From assembly GCF_963664075.1 (NCBI RefSeq), contig NZ_OY760916.1:2730001-2794000 (forward strand): a DNA stretch of 64,000 nt, written 5' to 3'. Below the pieces are notes generated by a model that did no database searches, was not told the DNA's origin, and worked only from the letters and a program-made list of their open reading frames with translations. The DNA comes from an uncultured Desulfobulbus sp. GTDB taxonomy: Bacteria; Desulfobacterota; Desulfobulbia; Desulfobulbales; Desulfobulbaceae. The translations under genes and the position numbers were made by a program. Positions 42,904 through 51,616 of this stretch are shown here, in pieces (positions within the stretch are counted from its first letter, which is position 1; each line of letters opens with the position of its first letter).

Positions 42904-43416
42904 ATGATACGAGTATTTACTCTCCTTCTCTGCGGTACCCTTGCAGGACTTGGGATAGCATTGGTTGGAGCCGAAATGATTGAACGCACCTCCGGGGTTG
43001 AATTCTGCTCCTCCTGTCACTCTATGCAAGGTGTTGCCCAGGCATACACAGAGGATGTACATGGCGGCAACAACAAACTCGGTATCAAGGTTCACTGTGC
43101 CGACTGTCATCTTCCCCATGAAGACGTCGCTTTTTATGTACAGGCCAAAGCCTATAACGGCATTAAAGACCTGCTCGGTGAAAATTTTTGGGTTGAAGAG
43201 GTCGATTGGATCGGCAACCTGGAACACCGGGAATCATTCACCTATGATTCTGGTTGTAAAAAATGCCACCATATCGGTGATATTCGCTACGAAATCCCCA
43301 AAGCCTATCTTGCCCACAGGGACTACAAAATGGGCATTGCCAAATCTTGTGTCCATTGTCACAAGCATGTCGGTCACAAAGACATAAAGAAATATCTCAA
43401 CAAACAGCAGCTATAG
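42904..43416 (+). CDS. NapC/NirT-family tetraheme c-type cytochrome (HaoC/NrfH-like)
   Basis: 170 residues. An uncleaved N-terminal membrane anchor (VFTLLLCGTLAGLGIALVGA) is followed by four CxxCH haem sites: CSSCH, CADCH, CKKCH and CVHCH. GVEFCSSCHSMQGV is typical of NapC/NrfH quinol dehydrogenases. It sits on the periplasmic face of the inner membrane and passes electrons from menaquinol. It is 10 bp before an octaheme cytochrome gene, the same pairing as haoC-haoA in epsilonproteobacteria, so it is the presumed electron donor or acceptor for that enzyme. Confidence 0.92.
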   Translation: MIRVFTLLLCGTLAGLGIALVGAEMIERTSGVEFCSSCHSMQGVAQAYTEDVHGGNNKLGIKVHCADCHLPHEDVAFYVQAKAYNGIKDLLGENFWVEEVDWIGNLEHRESFTYDSGCKKCHHIGDIRYEIPKAYLAHRDYKMGIAKSCVHCHKHVGHKDIKKYLNKQQL

Positions 43417-43426
43417 GAGGAGGAAA

Positions 43427-44737
43427 ATGCGTGTACTACTCGCGGTGATCTTCGCTGTCGGGTCGGTTGCTCCAGCACTAGCCCTGGACAGCCCCGTCAA
43501 GACCCTCAAGGTCGAGCGTGGCCTGAGTGCCGAAGGGCAGAAATGTGTTGAATGTCATGCAACGAAGCATCCCGGCATTGTCGCCGACTGGGCAGATAGT
43601 CGCCATGGTCATGTCGGCGTTTCCTGTATCGACTGCCATAGCGTGGATCCAGGCTCCCCCATGGCAGCGCAGAACTGTCCCGGCGTCAAGGGTACAGATA
43701 TCTACGTCACCTCCATGGTCACCCCCAACACCTGTGGTCGCTGCCATGCAAAAGAGGTGAAAGAGTTCAGTATGAGCGGGCACTACCGTGGCAGCCTGCA
43801 GTACAACGTGCCTGAGGGACGCAACTATAAAAGCATGACCGCCCTGATCGAAAAACATGAAGGACAGGGCATGGAAAAATTCAACCGGGCTGCTGAGATG
43901 ACCGGTTGTATGCAGTGTCATGGCTCCAAGATCTCCATGGGGCCAGACAAGCGCCCGACCAAGGAAAGCTGGCCGGCCGCCGGTGTGGGAACCATCTGGC
44001 CTGACGGTACCGTGGGCAACTGCGTGGTCTGCCATACCCGTCACCGTTTCAGCATCGCCGAGGCACGCCAGCCTGCGGCCTGTGCATCCTGTCACTTGGG
44101 ACCGGATCATCCGGATATCGAGATCTTCAACAACAGCAAGCATGGTCACATTTACGCCTCTGAAGGCGATAAGTGGAACTATGAGACCGCACCTGATGCC
44201 TGGGAACCGGGTGATTACCGCGCCCCCACCTGTGCCGTCTGTCACATGAGCGGCATCGGCGAGTTAACCACCACCCATAACATCTCCGAGCGTCTGAAAT
44301 GGAATCTCTGGGCTAAAGAATCCAAGGTGCGCAACTCTCCTGACCCGCTCAGCCCGTTGACCGGAGAAGGCGTCGAAGGACGAAAGAAAATGGCGATGGT
44401 GTGCAACAACTGCCATAGCACCCTGCATACCGAAAACTTCTTTGAGCAGGCCGACACGCACATAGAACTCTACAACGAGGGTTACTATGCACCGGCTGAA
44501 GCCATGCGTAAGGAACTGGCTGAAAAGAAACTGCTGAAGGCCAACCCATGGGATGATGAGTTCCAGATTGTTTACTATCATCTCTGGCACCATCAGGGAC
44601 GCCGTATGCGGCAGGGTGCCGCCATGGCTGGTCCTGACTACGCCCACTGGCATGGTGTCTTTGAGTTGCAGCAAGATCTCTACAAACTCAAGCGTATTCA
44701 TAAAAAACGCATGGAAACAGGTCAGATCGAAGACTAA
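43427..44737 (+). CDS. hao: Octaheme hydroxylamine oxidoreductase-like cytochrome (HAO family)
   Basis: 436 residues with a signal peptide (LLAVIFAVGSVAPALAL) and exactly eight CxxCH sites: CVECH, CIDCH, CGRCH, CMQCH, CVVCH, CASCH, CAVCH and CNNCH. The spacing and segments such as NTCGRCHAKEVKEFSMSGHY, GPDHPDIEIFNNSKHG, TCAVCHMSG and GPDYAHWHGVFELQQDLY match the HAO/HaoA family. The enzyme is periplasmic and would convert hydroxylamine or nitrite; in organisms with an adjacent NapC-type gene reduction to ammonium is thought likely. Strong ribosome-binding site (AGGAGGAG). A clear terminator follows. Confidence 0.9.
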   Translation: MRVLLAVIFAVGSVAPALALDSPVKTLKVERGLSAEGQKCVECHATKHPGIVADWADSRHGHVGVSCIDCHSVDPGSPMAAQNCPGVKGTDIYVTSMVTPNTCGRCHAKEVKEFSMSGHYRGSLQYNVPEGRNYKSMTALIEKHEGQGMEKFNRAAEMTGCMQCHGSKISMGPDKRPTKESWPAAGVGTIWPDGTVGNCVVCHTRHRFSIAEARQPAACASCHLGPDHPDIEIFNNSKHGHIYASEGDKWNYETAPDAWEPGDYRAPTCAVCHMSGIGELTTTHNISERLKWNLWAKESKVRNSPDPLSPLTGEGVEGRKKMAMVCNNCHSTLHTENFFEQADTHIELYNEGYYAPAEAMRKELAEKKLLKANPWDDEFQIVYYHLWHHQGRRMRQGAAMAGPDYAHWHGVFELQQDLYKLKRIHKKRMETGQIED

Positions 44738-44753
44738 TTTCCAGCAAGACCAG

Positions 44754-44785
44754 GGGAGCAGCAAAAGCTGCTCCCTTTCTTTTTC
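44754..44785 (+). terminator. Rho-independent terminator of the cytochrome operon
   Basis: GGGAGCAGC (44754-44762), AAAA, GCTGCTCCC (44767-44775), then TTTCTTTTT. A perfect 9-bp stem with a T-rich tail, 17 bp after the octaheme cytochrome stop. Confidence 0.9.
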
Positions 44786-44800
44786 CCATTATTCTATTCT

Positions 44801-45823
44801 TTACTCCCCTCCCCCTCGCGGCACGCCCACCGGCCAACCCCAGAATGTAGGATCTTTTTTATAGCCCACTCCCAGGGCCCCCTTTGCCGTATAGAAGACC
44901 CAGGACCAGTCAGTCTCAAACACACTGGTGGTTGCGGCCCAGTACCCCTCTTGCAGTGACGTAAAGGGATGCCCCTTTGGCAGGGCCGGTGAATGCCTGC
45001 TGCAATCAACCAGCGATGCCAGCTCATTGATAGTGGGCAGGTACCAGTCGATTTTTTCTTTTTGGTGATCTTCCGCCCAAGCCCGCACTGCTGAAAAAGC
45101 CTGTTCCCAGGGGACCGGGCCTTGGGTGATATCTGCTGTTCTCGCCCAGGTGAGGCCTGTCAAATGATCGGTTACCAGGTCATCCTTCAGGGCAAATCGA
45201 GGTTGTGGCCAGGCCGTCCCCAGCCTGAGTTCTCCATCCTGCCCAGTGTTTGCGCAGGCAATCCTCTGTCCCTGGTGATCGAAGCAAAGTTGTTGACCAG
45301 TCTCAGGCACATGGCCGTTGCCCTCCCCGCGAACCGGCCAGAACAGGTAGGCCTGATCCTTCCGGCCATAGAAGAGGCGTGCCCCCTCAAGCTGGACAGC
45401 CCAGGCGTAGGCAGGATTGATTGCTGCGGTGGTCGAGGTCCAGTACCAGCCCAAAAAAATATCGGTAAAAGGATGTCCCGCCGGCAGAGCAGGTTTCTTG
45501 TCGGCATAACTGAGCAGACTGTGAAGCTCGTTTCGATTGGGCAGGCGCCAGTCCCCATAGCCTCCGTATTGCTCCTGGTTTAAGGCAGCCACCTGTTCAA
45601 AGGCTTCGTTCCAGGTGCAGGGAAAGCCCCCAATATTGACACTGCGTGTCCAGTACAGTCCGCTCAGCTGGTCGAAAACCACCGTGTCCTCCACACGAAA
45701 ACGTGGTTTGGGCCAGGCAATACCACGACAGAATTCACCGTCCTGTCCTGTCCCGGTGCAGTTTTTCTCCTGGCCTGTTTGTTCAAAGCAGCTTTGTTGT
45801 CCGCTGGAGAGAATATGTCGCAT
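44801..45823 (-). CDS. DUF1566 (Lcl-like) protein with two repeats
   Basis: 340 residues from the ATG at 45823, which follows AAAGGGGGCC; the longer frame overlaps the next gene. Two tandem units share CFEQTGQ/CFDHQGQ, GTGQDGEF/NTGQDGEL, TGLTWARTADI-type strands, DWRLPNRNELHSLLSY/DWYLPTINELASLVDC, GHPFTDI/GHPFTSL and WYWTSTT/GYWAATTS. This is the DUF1566 domain, a C-type-lectin-like fold. There is no signal peptide visible, unusual for the family, so it may be cytoplasmic or the start may be wrong. Function unknown; it follows the enoyl-CoA hydratase gene on the same strand by 35 bp. Confidence 0.82.
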   Translation of the reverse strand: MRHILSSGQQSCFEQTGQEKNCTGTGQDGEFCRGIAWPKPRFRVEDTVVFDQLSGLYWTRSVNIGGFPCTWNEAFEQVAALNQEQYGGYGDWRLPNRNELHSLLSYADKKPALPAGHPFTDIFLGWYWTSTTAAINPAYAWAVQLEGARLFYGRKDQAYLFWPVRGEGNGHVPETGQQLCFDHQGQRIACANTGQDGELRLGTAWPQPRFALKDDLVTDHLTGLTWARTADITQGPVPWEQAFSAVRAWAEDHQKEKIDWYLPTINELASLVDCSRHSPALPKGHPFTSLQEGYWAATTSVFETDWSWVFYTAKGALGVGYKKDPTFWGWPVGVPRGGGE

Positions 45824-45858
45824 AGGGCCCCCTTTGTCCTTTTCTTTTGAGGGGGGGA

Positions 45859-46638
45859 TTACTTCTCCCGCCATACAGGGCTACGTTTTTCTCGAAAGGC
45901 GCTCACGCCCTCTTTGGCATCTTCAGTGGAACAGAGCCGGGCAAAGACTTCATTCATAAAGTCAAAGGCTTTGTGGTAGTCCATATCTTCAGCCGTGTAG
46001 AAAGACTTTTTGGCGATCTGTACGGCAAGCGGACTTTTGGCAGCCAAACTCTGCGCCCACTGTCTGGTTTCCTGCTCAAGATCTGCGTCCGCAACCACCC
46101 GATTGATTAAGCCCAGCCGAGCCGCCTCCTCTGCCTGGATCAATTCTCCAAAGAGGAGCAACTCCAATGCTTTTTTTCGACCGATGGAACGGGCAACCGC
46201 AACCACCGGGCCAATACAGTTAAGGCCTACATTTATGGCGGTCAACCCCATACGGGCTGTCTCTCCGGCAATGGCCAGATCGGCCGCTGCCACCAGGCCG
46301 GCGCCGTTGGCGGCTGCAACACCGCTGACCTGGGCGATAACCGGTTTGCTTAAACGACTGATGGAAACCAGGGGGGTTTCCATGGATTCAATCCAGCTTC
46401 GCAGTTCCTGCGGTGAACGGTCTTCGATGTAGCTGACATCGATCCCAGCGCAAAAGGCTTTGCCCTCACCTTTCAGGACAATCACCCGCACCCGGTTATC
46501 ACTCTCCAGCTCCCAGAGGGCGCGATCCAACTCCCAGGCAAGTCCAAGGGTAAAGGTGTTGAGCTGCTGGGGACGATTCAGAGCTATTTCCCCTACGTAA
46601 TCATCTCCAACGCGGACAATGATGTTATCGTATAACAT
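45859..46638 (-). CDS. Enoyl-CoA hydratase/isomerase (crotonase) family protein
   Basis: 259 residues from the ATG at 46638 (AAAGGAG 6 bp upstream). Crotonase fold with GEIALNRPQQLNTF, the oxyanion-hole segments GKAFCAGIDVSYI and VSGVAAANGAGLVAAADLAIAG, and the C-terminal AKKSFYTAEDMDY. The usual acidic pair of enoyl-CoA hydratases is not clear: Gly-Leu-Asn-Cys (VGLNCIGP) stands where the first Glu is often found, so the reaction could be hydration, isomerisation or hydrolysis. Cytoplasmic acyl-CoA metabolism. Confidence 0.85.
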   Translation of the reverse strand: MLYDNIIVRVGDDYVGEIALNRPQQLNTFTLGLAWELDRALWELESDNRVRVIVLKGEGKAFCAGIDVSYIEDRSPQELRSWIESMETPLVSISRLSKPVIAQVSGVAAANGAGLVAAADLAIAGETARMGLTAINVGLNCIGPVVAVARSIGRKKALELLLFGELIQAEEAARLGLINRVVADADLEQETRQWAQSLAAKSPLAVQIAKKSFYTAEDMDYHKAFDFMNEVFARLCSTEDAKEGVSAFREKRSPVWREK

Positions 46639-46713
46639 TACCATCTCCTTTGTTGAGGTGTTGTCTATTGTCCAAGGGGTACAACACAAACCGTTTTCCA
46701 ACAAGTGAAAAAC

Positions 46714-46981
46714 TTACTGCACAAGCCTATAGCCCCGTTGTTCCACGCAGCTCTGCACCTGGACCTCTCGTCTATCAAGGCGTTCCAGCTCATTACTCTG
46801 CCCCCAAAAGGGAGCATGTTTTTTTGCCTGACGCCGACAGAAAACAATGTCGGCGGCTAAACCGGGTTCTGTAATTCCAGGATTTGTCCACCGCTGGGGT
46901 CCAGCGCAGCCCCAGACAAGGCACCCCACAATGCAACTGACCAACTGTTCCCCATTGAAACATTCGTTTTCCAATGCGCAT
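46714..46981 (-). pseudogene. Small lipoprotein gene with a likely frameshift in the signal peptide
   Basis: The frame ending at 46714 reads like a known type of small lipoprotein: lipobox LVWGCAGP, then QRWTNPGITEPGLAADIVFC, RQAK and a C-terminal SCVEQRGYRLVQ. Its only start in frame is a TTG at 46974. An ATG at 46981 with a perfect GGAGG opens another frame (MRIGKRMFQWG), which would give the missing basic signal-peptide head. The two join at GGGG near 46950. So a one-base slip either disrupts the gene or is a sequencing error. If intact it would be an outer- or inner-membrane lipoprotein of unknown role. Confidence 0.5.
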
Positions 46982-47229
46982 CCTAGCCTCCATGCGTAAA
47001 AAAAAGTTCCCGAAAGCTGTTAGGCTACAGGGAGAGAACTCTGCTACTTATACAGAAATAAACATGCGCGTATTCAGCATCAAAAAATCGGAGCAGCAAG
47101 TTTTCCTGTCCATCCCGATGACAATGATTATCTTTGCAAAACAGTTATCTCCATCTGCTAAAAAAGATCCTTTTTGTGTAATCCAGAGAGCCAAGCAGCA
47201 CGTCTTCATCTCGGCGAAAGGAATCCACC

Positions 47230-49062
47230 ATGCATATTCCCCTGCCCCCCAATCCCCATGCGGCTGCAGTCTTAGCACTTACCCTGTTGGCACTGATTCT
47301 CTTTAGCCGGGAAAAAATTGCCCTGGAAACCTCCAGCCTGTTTTTACTGGTGAGTCTCAGCGTTGGCTTTGAACTTTTCCCTTTTAGCCAGAATGGTACC
47401 CGGCTGCACGCGGTTGATTTTTTCTCAGGTTTTGGCCACGAGGCTTTGGTGGCGGTCTGCGCCTTAATGGTTGCAGGCCAGGGGGTCATGCGCACCAACG
47501 CTCTGGATCCTGCAGGTCGCATTCTTGCCCGATTATGGAAAAAAAGCCCTTCACTCTCACTGCTGCTGACTCTCATGTTCGGAGCAACCATCAGCGCTTT
47601 TATCAATAACGTGCCGGTGGTGGTGCTGTTGATGCCGGTCCTGATCAGCGTATCACTCAAAACCGGAACCTCAGCCCCGTCCGTGCTCATGCCCATGGGC
47701 TTTTCTACCCTGCTGGGCGGTACGGCTACCACCATTGGCACCTCAACCAATCTGCTTATAGTCTCGGTGGCTGCGGACATGGGGCTACAACACCTGAAGA
47801 TGTTTGACTTTATCCTACCAGCAACCCTTGCAGCCTGTGTCGGCCTGCTCTATCTCTGGCTGGTGGCTCCCCGCCTGCTCCCCCGTCGAGATATTGCCAT
47901 CGACAATCACTCGCCCCGCGTTTTCGATGCCCACCTGGCAGTTCTGGAAAAGAGCAAGATTGTCGGAAAATCTATCGCCCAGGCCATTGAGCTCACGACT
48001 GGCAGCATGCGGGTGCTTGCCCTGGAACGGGGACACGGCAACCTCATCATGCCGCTTCCAGACGTGGTACTCCAGGTCGGAGATCATCTGGTGCTTAAAG
48101 AAACACCAGAAAGGCTCAAAGAATTCGAACAGATCTTTGAGGGGACGCTCTATGCCGCTGACTCGGAGCGCCCCATTGATGAAGATCATCCTTTACTGGC
48201 ACCGAACCAGCAGATTGCGGAGCTGGTGATTCTGCAAAGCTCGCCTCTACACGGCCAGAGCCTGAGCGAATCGCGCTTTGCAGAGCAGTATGGCCTGGTT
48301 ACCCTGGCAATCCACCGTACCGGCCGTTCACCAAAACGTATTTATGATCGTCTTGAAAAACTGCCCCTGATGGTGGGGGATATTTTACTTGTTCAGGGAC
48401 CGCGTCAACAGATTGCCGACCTCAAAGAAAAGGCTGAGATGCTGGTGCTGGATTCCACCATGGATCTGCCCTTTTCAAAGAAGGCGCCTGTTGCCATGTT
48501 TATTATGAAGGGCATTATTCTCACCGCCGCCTTTGGCCTGTTGCCCATCGCCATCAGCGCCACGCTGGGTGTCCTGCTGATGATCCTCACCGGTTGTCTG
48601 AACTGGCGAGACGCAGGCCGGGCGCTGAGCGCGCAGGTTATCTTGATTGTCGTAGCGAGCCTGGCACTGGGCACAGCCATGCTCAAGACCGGGGCGGCCG
48701 CGTACCTGGCCACCCTTTTTCTGGCAGTCGCCGGAAATAGCTCGCCTGCGCTGGTACTCAGTGGCCTGATGCTGCTGATGGCTTTGTTCACGAACATCAT
48801 CTCCAACAACGCTACGGCCGTTATCGGGACGCCGATCGCAATCTCCATTGCCCAACAGCTGCAACTACCAGCAGAAGCCTTTGTGCTTGCGGTCCTCTTT
48901 GGAGCGAACATGAGCTACGCTACCCCCATGGCCTATAAGACCAACCTCTTGATCATGAACGCCGGAGAGTACAGTTTCAATGACTTTTTACGGGTAGGAC
49001 TCCCCTTGCTTGTGCTGATGTGGGCAACATTAAGTCTGCTGTTACCCATCCTCTACCTGTAG
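47230..49062 (+). CDS. SLC13/DASS-type permease with two TrkA-C (RCK_C) domains
   Basis: 610 residues. N-terminal membrane half with the first hairpin motif ISAFINNVPVVVLLMPV and TIGTSTNLLIVS; a central soluble part with two RCK_C-like domains (about 225-310 and 315-400: KIVGKSIAQAIELTTGSMRV, SPLHGQSLSESRFAEQYGL); C-terminal membrane half with the repeat motif NIISNNATAVIGTPIA and MAYKTNLLIMN. This is the SLC13-with-RCK layout seen in bacterial sulfate or dicarboxylate carriers (SdcL/CysZ-like alternatives exist). Sodium-coupled import of sulfate or C4-dicarboxylate is the main candidate; the substrate cannot be decided. Monocistronic. Confidence 0.88.
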   Translation: MHIPLPPNPHAAAVLALTLLALILFSREKIALETSSLFLLVSLSVGFELFPFSQNGTRLHAVDFFSGFGHEALVAVCALMVAGQGVMRTNALDPAGRILARLWKKSPSLSLLLTLMFGATISAFINNVPVVVLLMPVLISVSLKTGTSAPSVLMPMGFSTLLGGTATTIGTSTNLLIVSVAADMGLQHLKMFDFILPATLAACVGLLYLWLVAPRLLPRRDIAIDNHSPRVFDAHLAVLEKSKIVGKSIAQAIELTTGSMRVLALERGHGNLIMPLPDVVLQVGDHLVLKETPERLKEFEQIFEGTLYAADSERPIDEDHPLLAPNQQIAELVILQSSPLHGQSLSESRFAEQYGLVTLAIHRTGRSPKRIYDRLEKLPLMVGDILLVQGPRQQIADLKEKAEMLVLDSTMDLPFSKKAPVAMFIMKGIILTAAFGLLPIAISATLGVLLMILTGCLNWRDAGRALSAQVILIVVASLALGTAMLKTGAAAYLATLFLAVAGNSSPALVLSGLMLLMALFTNIISNNATAVIGTPIAISIAQQLQLPAEAFVLAVLFGANMSYATPMAYKTNLLIMNAGEYSFNDFLRVGLPLLVLMWATLSLLLPILYL

Positions 49063-49076
49063 GCGTGTAACCGAGA

Positions 49077-50312
49077 TTAGAGCATTCCCACTAAAGTACC
49101 AGTCATGAGTGAAGCCAAGATGGCGGCCACAAGTGCTTTGGGACCCATCTGGGTAATCTCGATTCTCCTTTCAGGACACATGGCCCCAAGCCCACCGATA
49201 AGTATGCCCAGACTTCCCAGATTGGCAAAACTGCACATGGCATAGGTCAGTATCAGCCTGGAATGATCACTTAAGGCGGTGGCGGGCAGTTTGGCCATAT
49301 CGATATAGGCCAACAACTCATTGAGGACGATCTTGGTTCCAAGAAGCGCCCCCGCACTCTGGGCTTCGCCCCAGGGAATACCGACCAGCCAAGCGACCGG
49401 CGCCATGATCAGCCCCAGGATTCGCTCCAGGCTGAGAGGGCCACCACCGATGTCGGGCAATGCGGCCAGGCCGAGATTACAGAGTTTCACCAGGGCAACA
49501 AAAACGATAAGAATGGCTACAATGTGAAAGAGCAGCTGTACCCCGTCCCAGGTTCCACGGGCAATGGCATCCACGGTGCTGGTTGCCTGGGATGGCTCGA
49601 TCTCGCTCCCCATGGTCTGCTTCTGGGTCTCGGGAACAATGACTGCGGCCAGCACCAGGGCGGCAGGTGCGTGAATGACCGAAGCCGTAAGAATATGCGC
49701 AAAGGCATCGGGAAGCACGCTTGCAAGCAGTGAAGCATACAACATCAGCATGGTCCCGGCGATGCAGGAGAGCCCCACCGCCATCAGGGCAAAGAGCTCG
49801 GAGCGGCTCAGCTGCAACAGGTAGGGACGAATCAACAAGGGTGCTTCGATCATGCCCAGAAAAACATTGCCTGCTGTGACAACACCCAGAGCGCCGCCAA
49901 TCCCCATGGTCTTCTGTAAGCACCAGGAAGCCCCCAGCACCACTTTGGGAAGAATACGCCAGTAGTACAAAAGAGCTGTCAGGGCAGCAACCACAAGGAC
50001 CAGAGGCAGGGCCTGAAAGGCCAGAGAAAAAGAACCGCCGGGGCTGGTTTCAACAAAGGGGAGAGGCCCGCCTCCCATATAGCCAAAGACAAAGGCGGTC
50101 CCCGCACGCGTTGCCTCCTGAAAGGCGAGGACAACCGCGTTAAGCTCTACAAAGAGCTGACGGGACAGATCCACTTTCAAGAGCAGCACCGCAATCAGCA
50201 CCTGCAGTGCCATACCTGAACCCACCAATCGCCAGGAAAAAGCCCGTCGATTTTCACTCATGAGCCAGGCGACCACAAGCAGAACGACCAAGCCAGCCAC
50301 ACCATGTATCAT
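49077..50312 (-). CDS. nupC: Concentrative nucleoside transporter (CNT/NupC family)
   Basis: 411 residues of polytopic membrane protein in the CNT arrangement: GTAFVFGYMGG, FQALPLVLVVAALTALLYYW, MGIGGALGVVTAGNVFLGMIEAPLLI, VGLSCIAGTMLMLYA, LNELLAYIDMAKLP and CSFANLGSLGILIGGLGAMCP. These are the signatures of sodium- or proton-coupled nucleoside uptake. It converges with the SLC13 gene (14 bp between stops). No ligand specificity can be read. Confidence 0.92.
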   Translation of the reverse strand: MIHGVAGLVVLLVVAWLMSENRRAFSWRLVGSGMALQVLIAVLLLKVDLSRQLFVELNAVVLAFQEATRAGTAFVFGYMGGGPLPFVETSPGGSFSLAFQALPLVLVVAALTALLYYWRILPKVVLGASWCLQKTMGIGGALGVVTAGNVFLGMIEAPLLIRPYLLQLSRSELFALMAVGLSCIAGTMLMLYASLLASVLPDAFAHILTASVIHAPAALVLAAVIVPETQKQTMGSEIEPSQATSTVDAIARGTWDGVQLLFHIVAILIVFVALVKLCNLGLAALPDIGGGPLSLERILGLIMAPVAWLVGIPWGEAQSAGALLGTKIVLNELLAYIDMAKLPATALSDHSRLILTYAMCSFANLGSLGILIGGLGAMCPERRIEITQMGPKALVAAILASLMTGTLVGML

Positions 50313-50559
50313 TCCCGTCCCCTTATCGCTTTTTTCTCATTTTTTTGATCAGGCAAGCGGCCTCTTGCCCCCCGCCCATTCATGCCAGAACACTGCCTGC
50401 ATGTACACGCTGAATCCAGGTATGGCTCCAGAGTGCAGGGCCTCTTCGCTTTTTTTAAACGATAAAGGAGCTCAGCAAACAGCCAGGAAAACTGGGCAAA
50501 AAAAAAGGTCTGTTTCCTCAAAGAGAAAACAGACCTAGCGTTCATCAATATGAAATGAA

Positions 50560-50637
50560 TGGGGTGAGCGATGGGACTTGAACCCACGACCTCCGAGGCC
50601 ACAACCCGGTGCTACCACCAGCTGAGCTACGCTCACC
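50560..50637 (-). tRNA. tRNA-His (GTG)
   Basis: On the minus strand a full cloverleaf: acceptor GGTGAGCG paired with CGCTCACC and encoded CCA (50560-50562), D-arm GCTCAGCTGGTGGTAGC, anticodon loop TTGTGGC inside CCGGG/CTCGG, T-arm GTGGGTTCAAGTCCCAT. The extra 5' G (position -1) opposite the discriminator C is the hallmark of tRNA-His. Confidence 0.95.
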
Positions 50638-50695
50638 ACGCAATCGGACGCTTTTATACACGCCTTTTTATGTCTTGGCAAGTATAAAGTGAGGT

Positions 50696-51346
50696 TCAAA
50701 GCTCTTTTGAACAGTGTTTACACATTTTTGCCTGGAGTTTGACCAGCTCAGAGCAGTAAGGGCACTCTTTGACGAAGTTGGCTTCCAGGACTTTTTTCAA
50801 TGCGAGATTCACTTCCATCTGAAGGTGCTCATCTCGAAAGCTATGATTGCGCAAAGGATCCAGACAAGTAAGGTCATTGATTTGAGACAGCATTCCTATG
50901 GCCCGCTTGCGATCCTCCACCTTTGCCGACTCGTCAAGAACAATAGTCAACACCGGCGCCAGGTTTTTCTCAGCCACGGCACTATCTAAAGCGACTAAGG
51001 CCTCTTTCTGAGCCATATAGCGTTCATTTTGCTTCTTCAGCGCCTCGACATCGACAATGCTGCCGGTAAAGGCATCTTTTCCAGCCACCATCATGGTGTA
51101 GGTTTCTTTTGAACCAGGAATCTCCATATAGCGATACGAGCCTACATGCCCGTACTGATTGGCAATGTAGTCCCAGCCTTTGACAAAAAGTGGGCAGGTA
51201 TCATTTAAACAGATAAAAAGGTACTCCGACCCCCAGCCCAAACCGTCGCCCACATGCACCTGGGGAGCATGGCAGAGGGTCAGGTCCCCGCTACAATGAG
51301 GACAGTAGTGTTTTTCTTCAGAATATTTAATCACGGTGGACAACAT
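50696..51346 (-). CDS. Zinc-ribbon protein of unknown function
   Basis: 216 residues from the ATG at 51346 (AAGGAGCC upstream); the longer frame runs into repeat-like GC-rich DNA that codes for low-complexity peptide. N-terminal ribbon YCPHCSGDLTLC with a further CLNDTCPLF; a middle helical part (VDVEALKKQNERYMAQKEAL, DESAKVEDRKRAIGML) and a C-terminal ribbon CPYCSELVKLQAKMCKHCSK. It resembles small double-zinc-ribbon proteins that bind partner proteins or nucleic acid. No catalytic motif is visible. Confidence 0.72.
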   Translation of the reverse strand: MLSTVIKYSEEKHYCPHCSGDLTLCHAPQVHVGDGLGWGSEYLFICLNDTCPLFVKGWDYIANQYGHVGSYRYMEIPGSKETYTMMVAGKDAFTGSIVDVEALKKQNERYMAQKEALVALDSAVAEKNLAPVLTIVLDESAKVEDRKRAIGMLSQINDLTCLDPLRNHSFRDEHLQMEVNLALKKVLEANFVKECPYCSELVKLQAKMCKHCSKEL

Positions 51347-51616
51347 GTTCAAAGGCTCCTTAGGGTTGAACGAGTATCTCTGTCCCCGGCAAAGGACAGG
51401 GGGCACCGCCGACCGGCGGTATTTGCAGGCTGGGTCAACTCCCGCCGGAAGGTTCGGGCGGACGCAACAACAACAGCATGCACCATAGGGCAAACAGTAC
51501 TAGAAAAAAAAATTTTTGGTATTTGCGACGATTCTCAGGCATGTTCCTAGGGTAACCATTGACCTCATCCGGGTCAACCAGTCCTCCCCTGGAGCATTGT
51601 TCGTGATGGGTGCGGT

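Noticed and set aside
51347-51493. N-terminal extension of the zinc-ribbon protein (cysteine run)
   Set aside because: It is coded by GC-rich repeat-like DNA, and the ATG at 51346 has a good ribosome-binding site.
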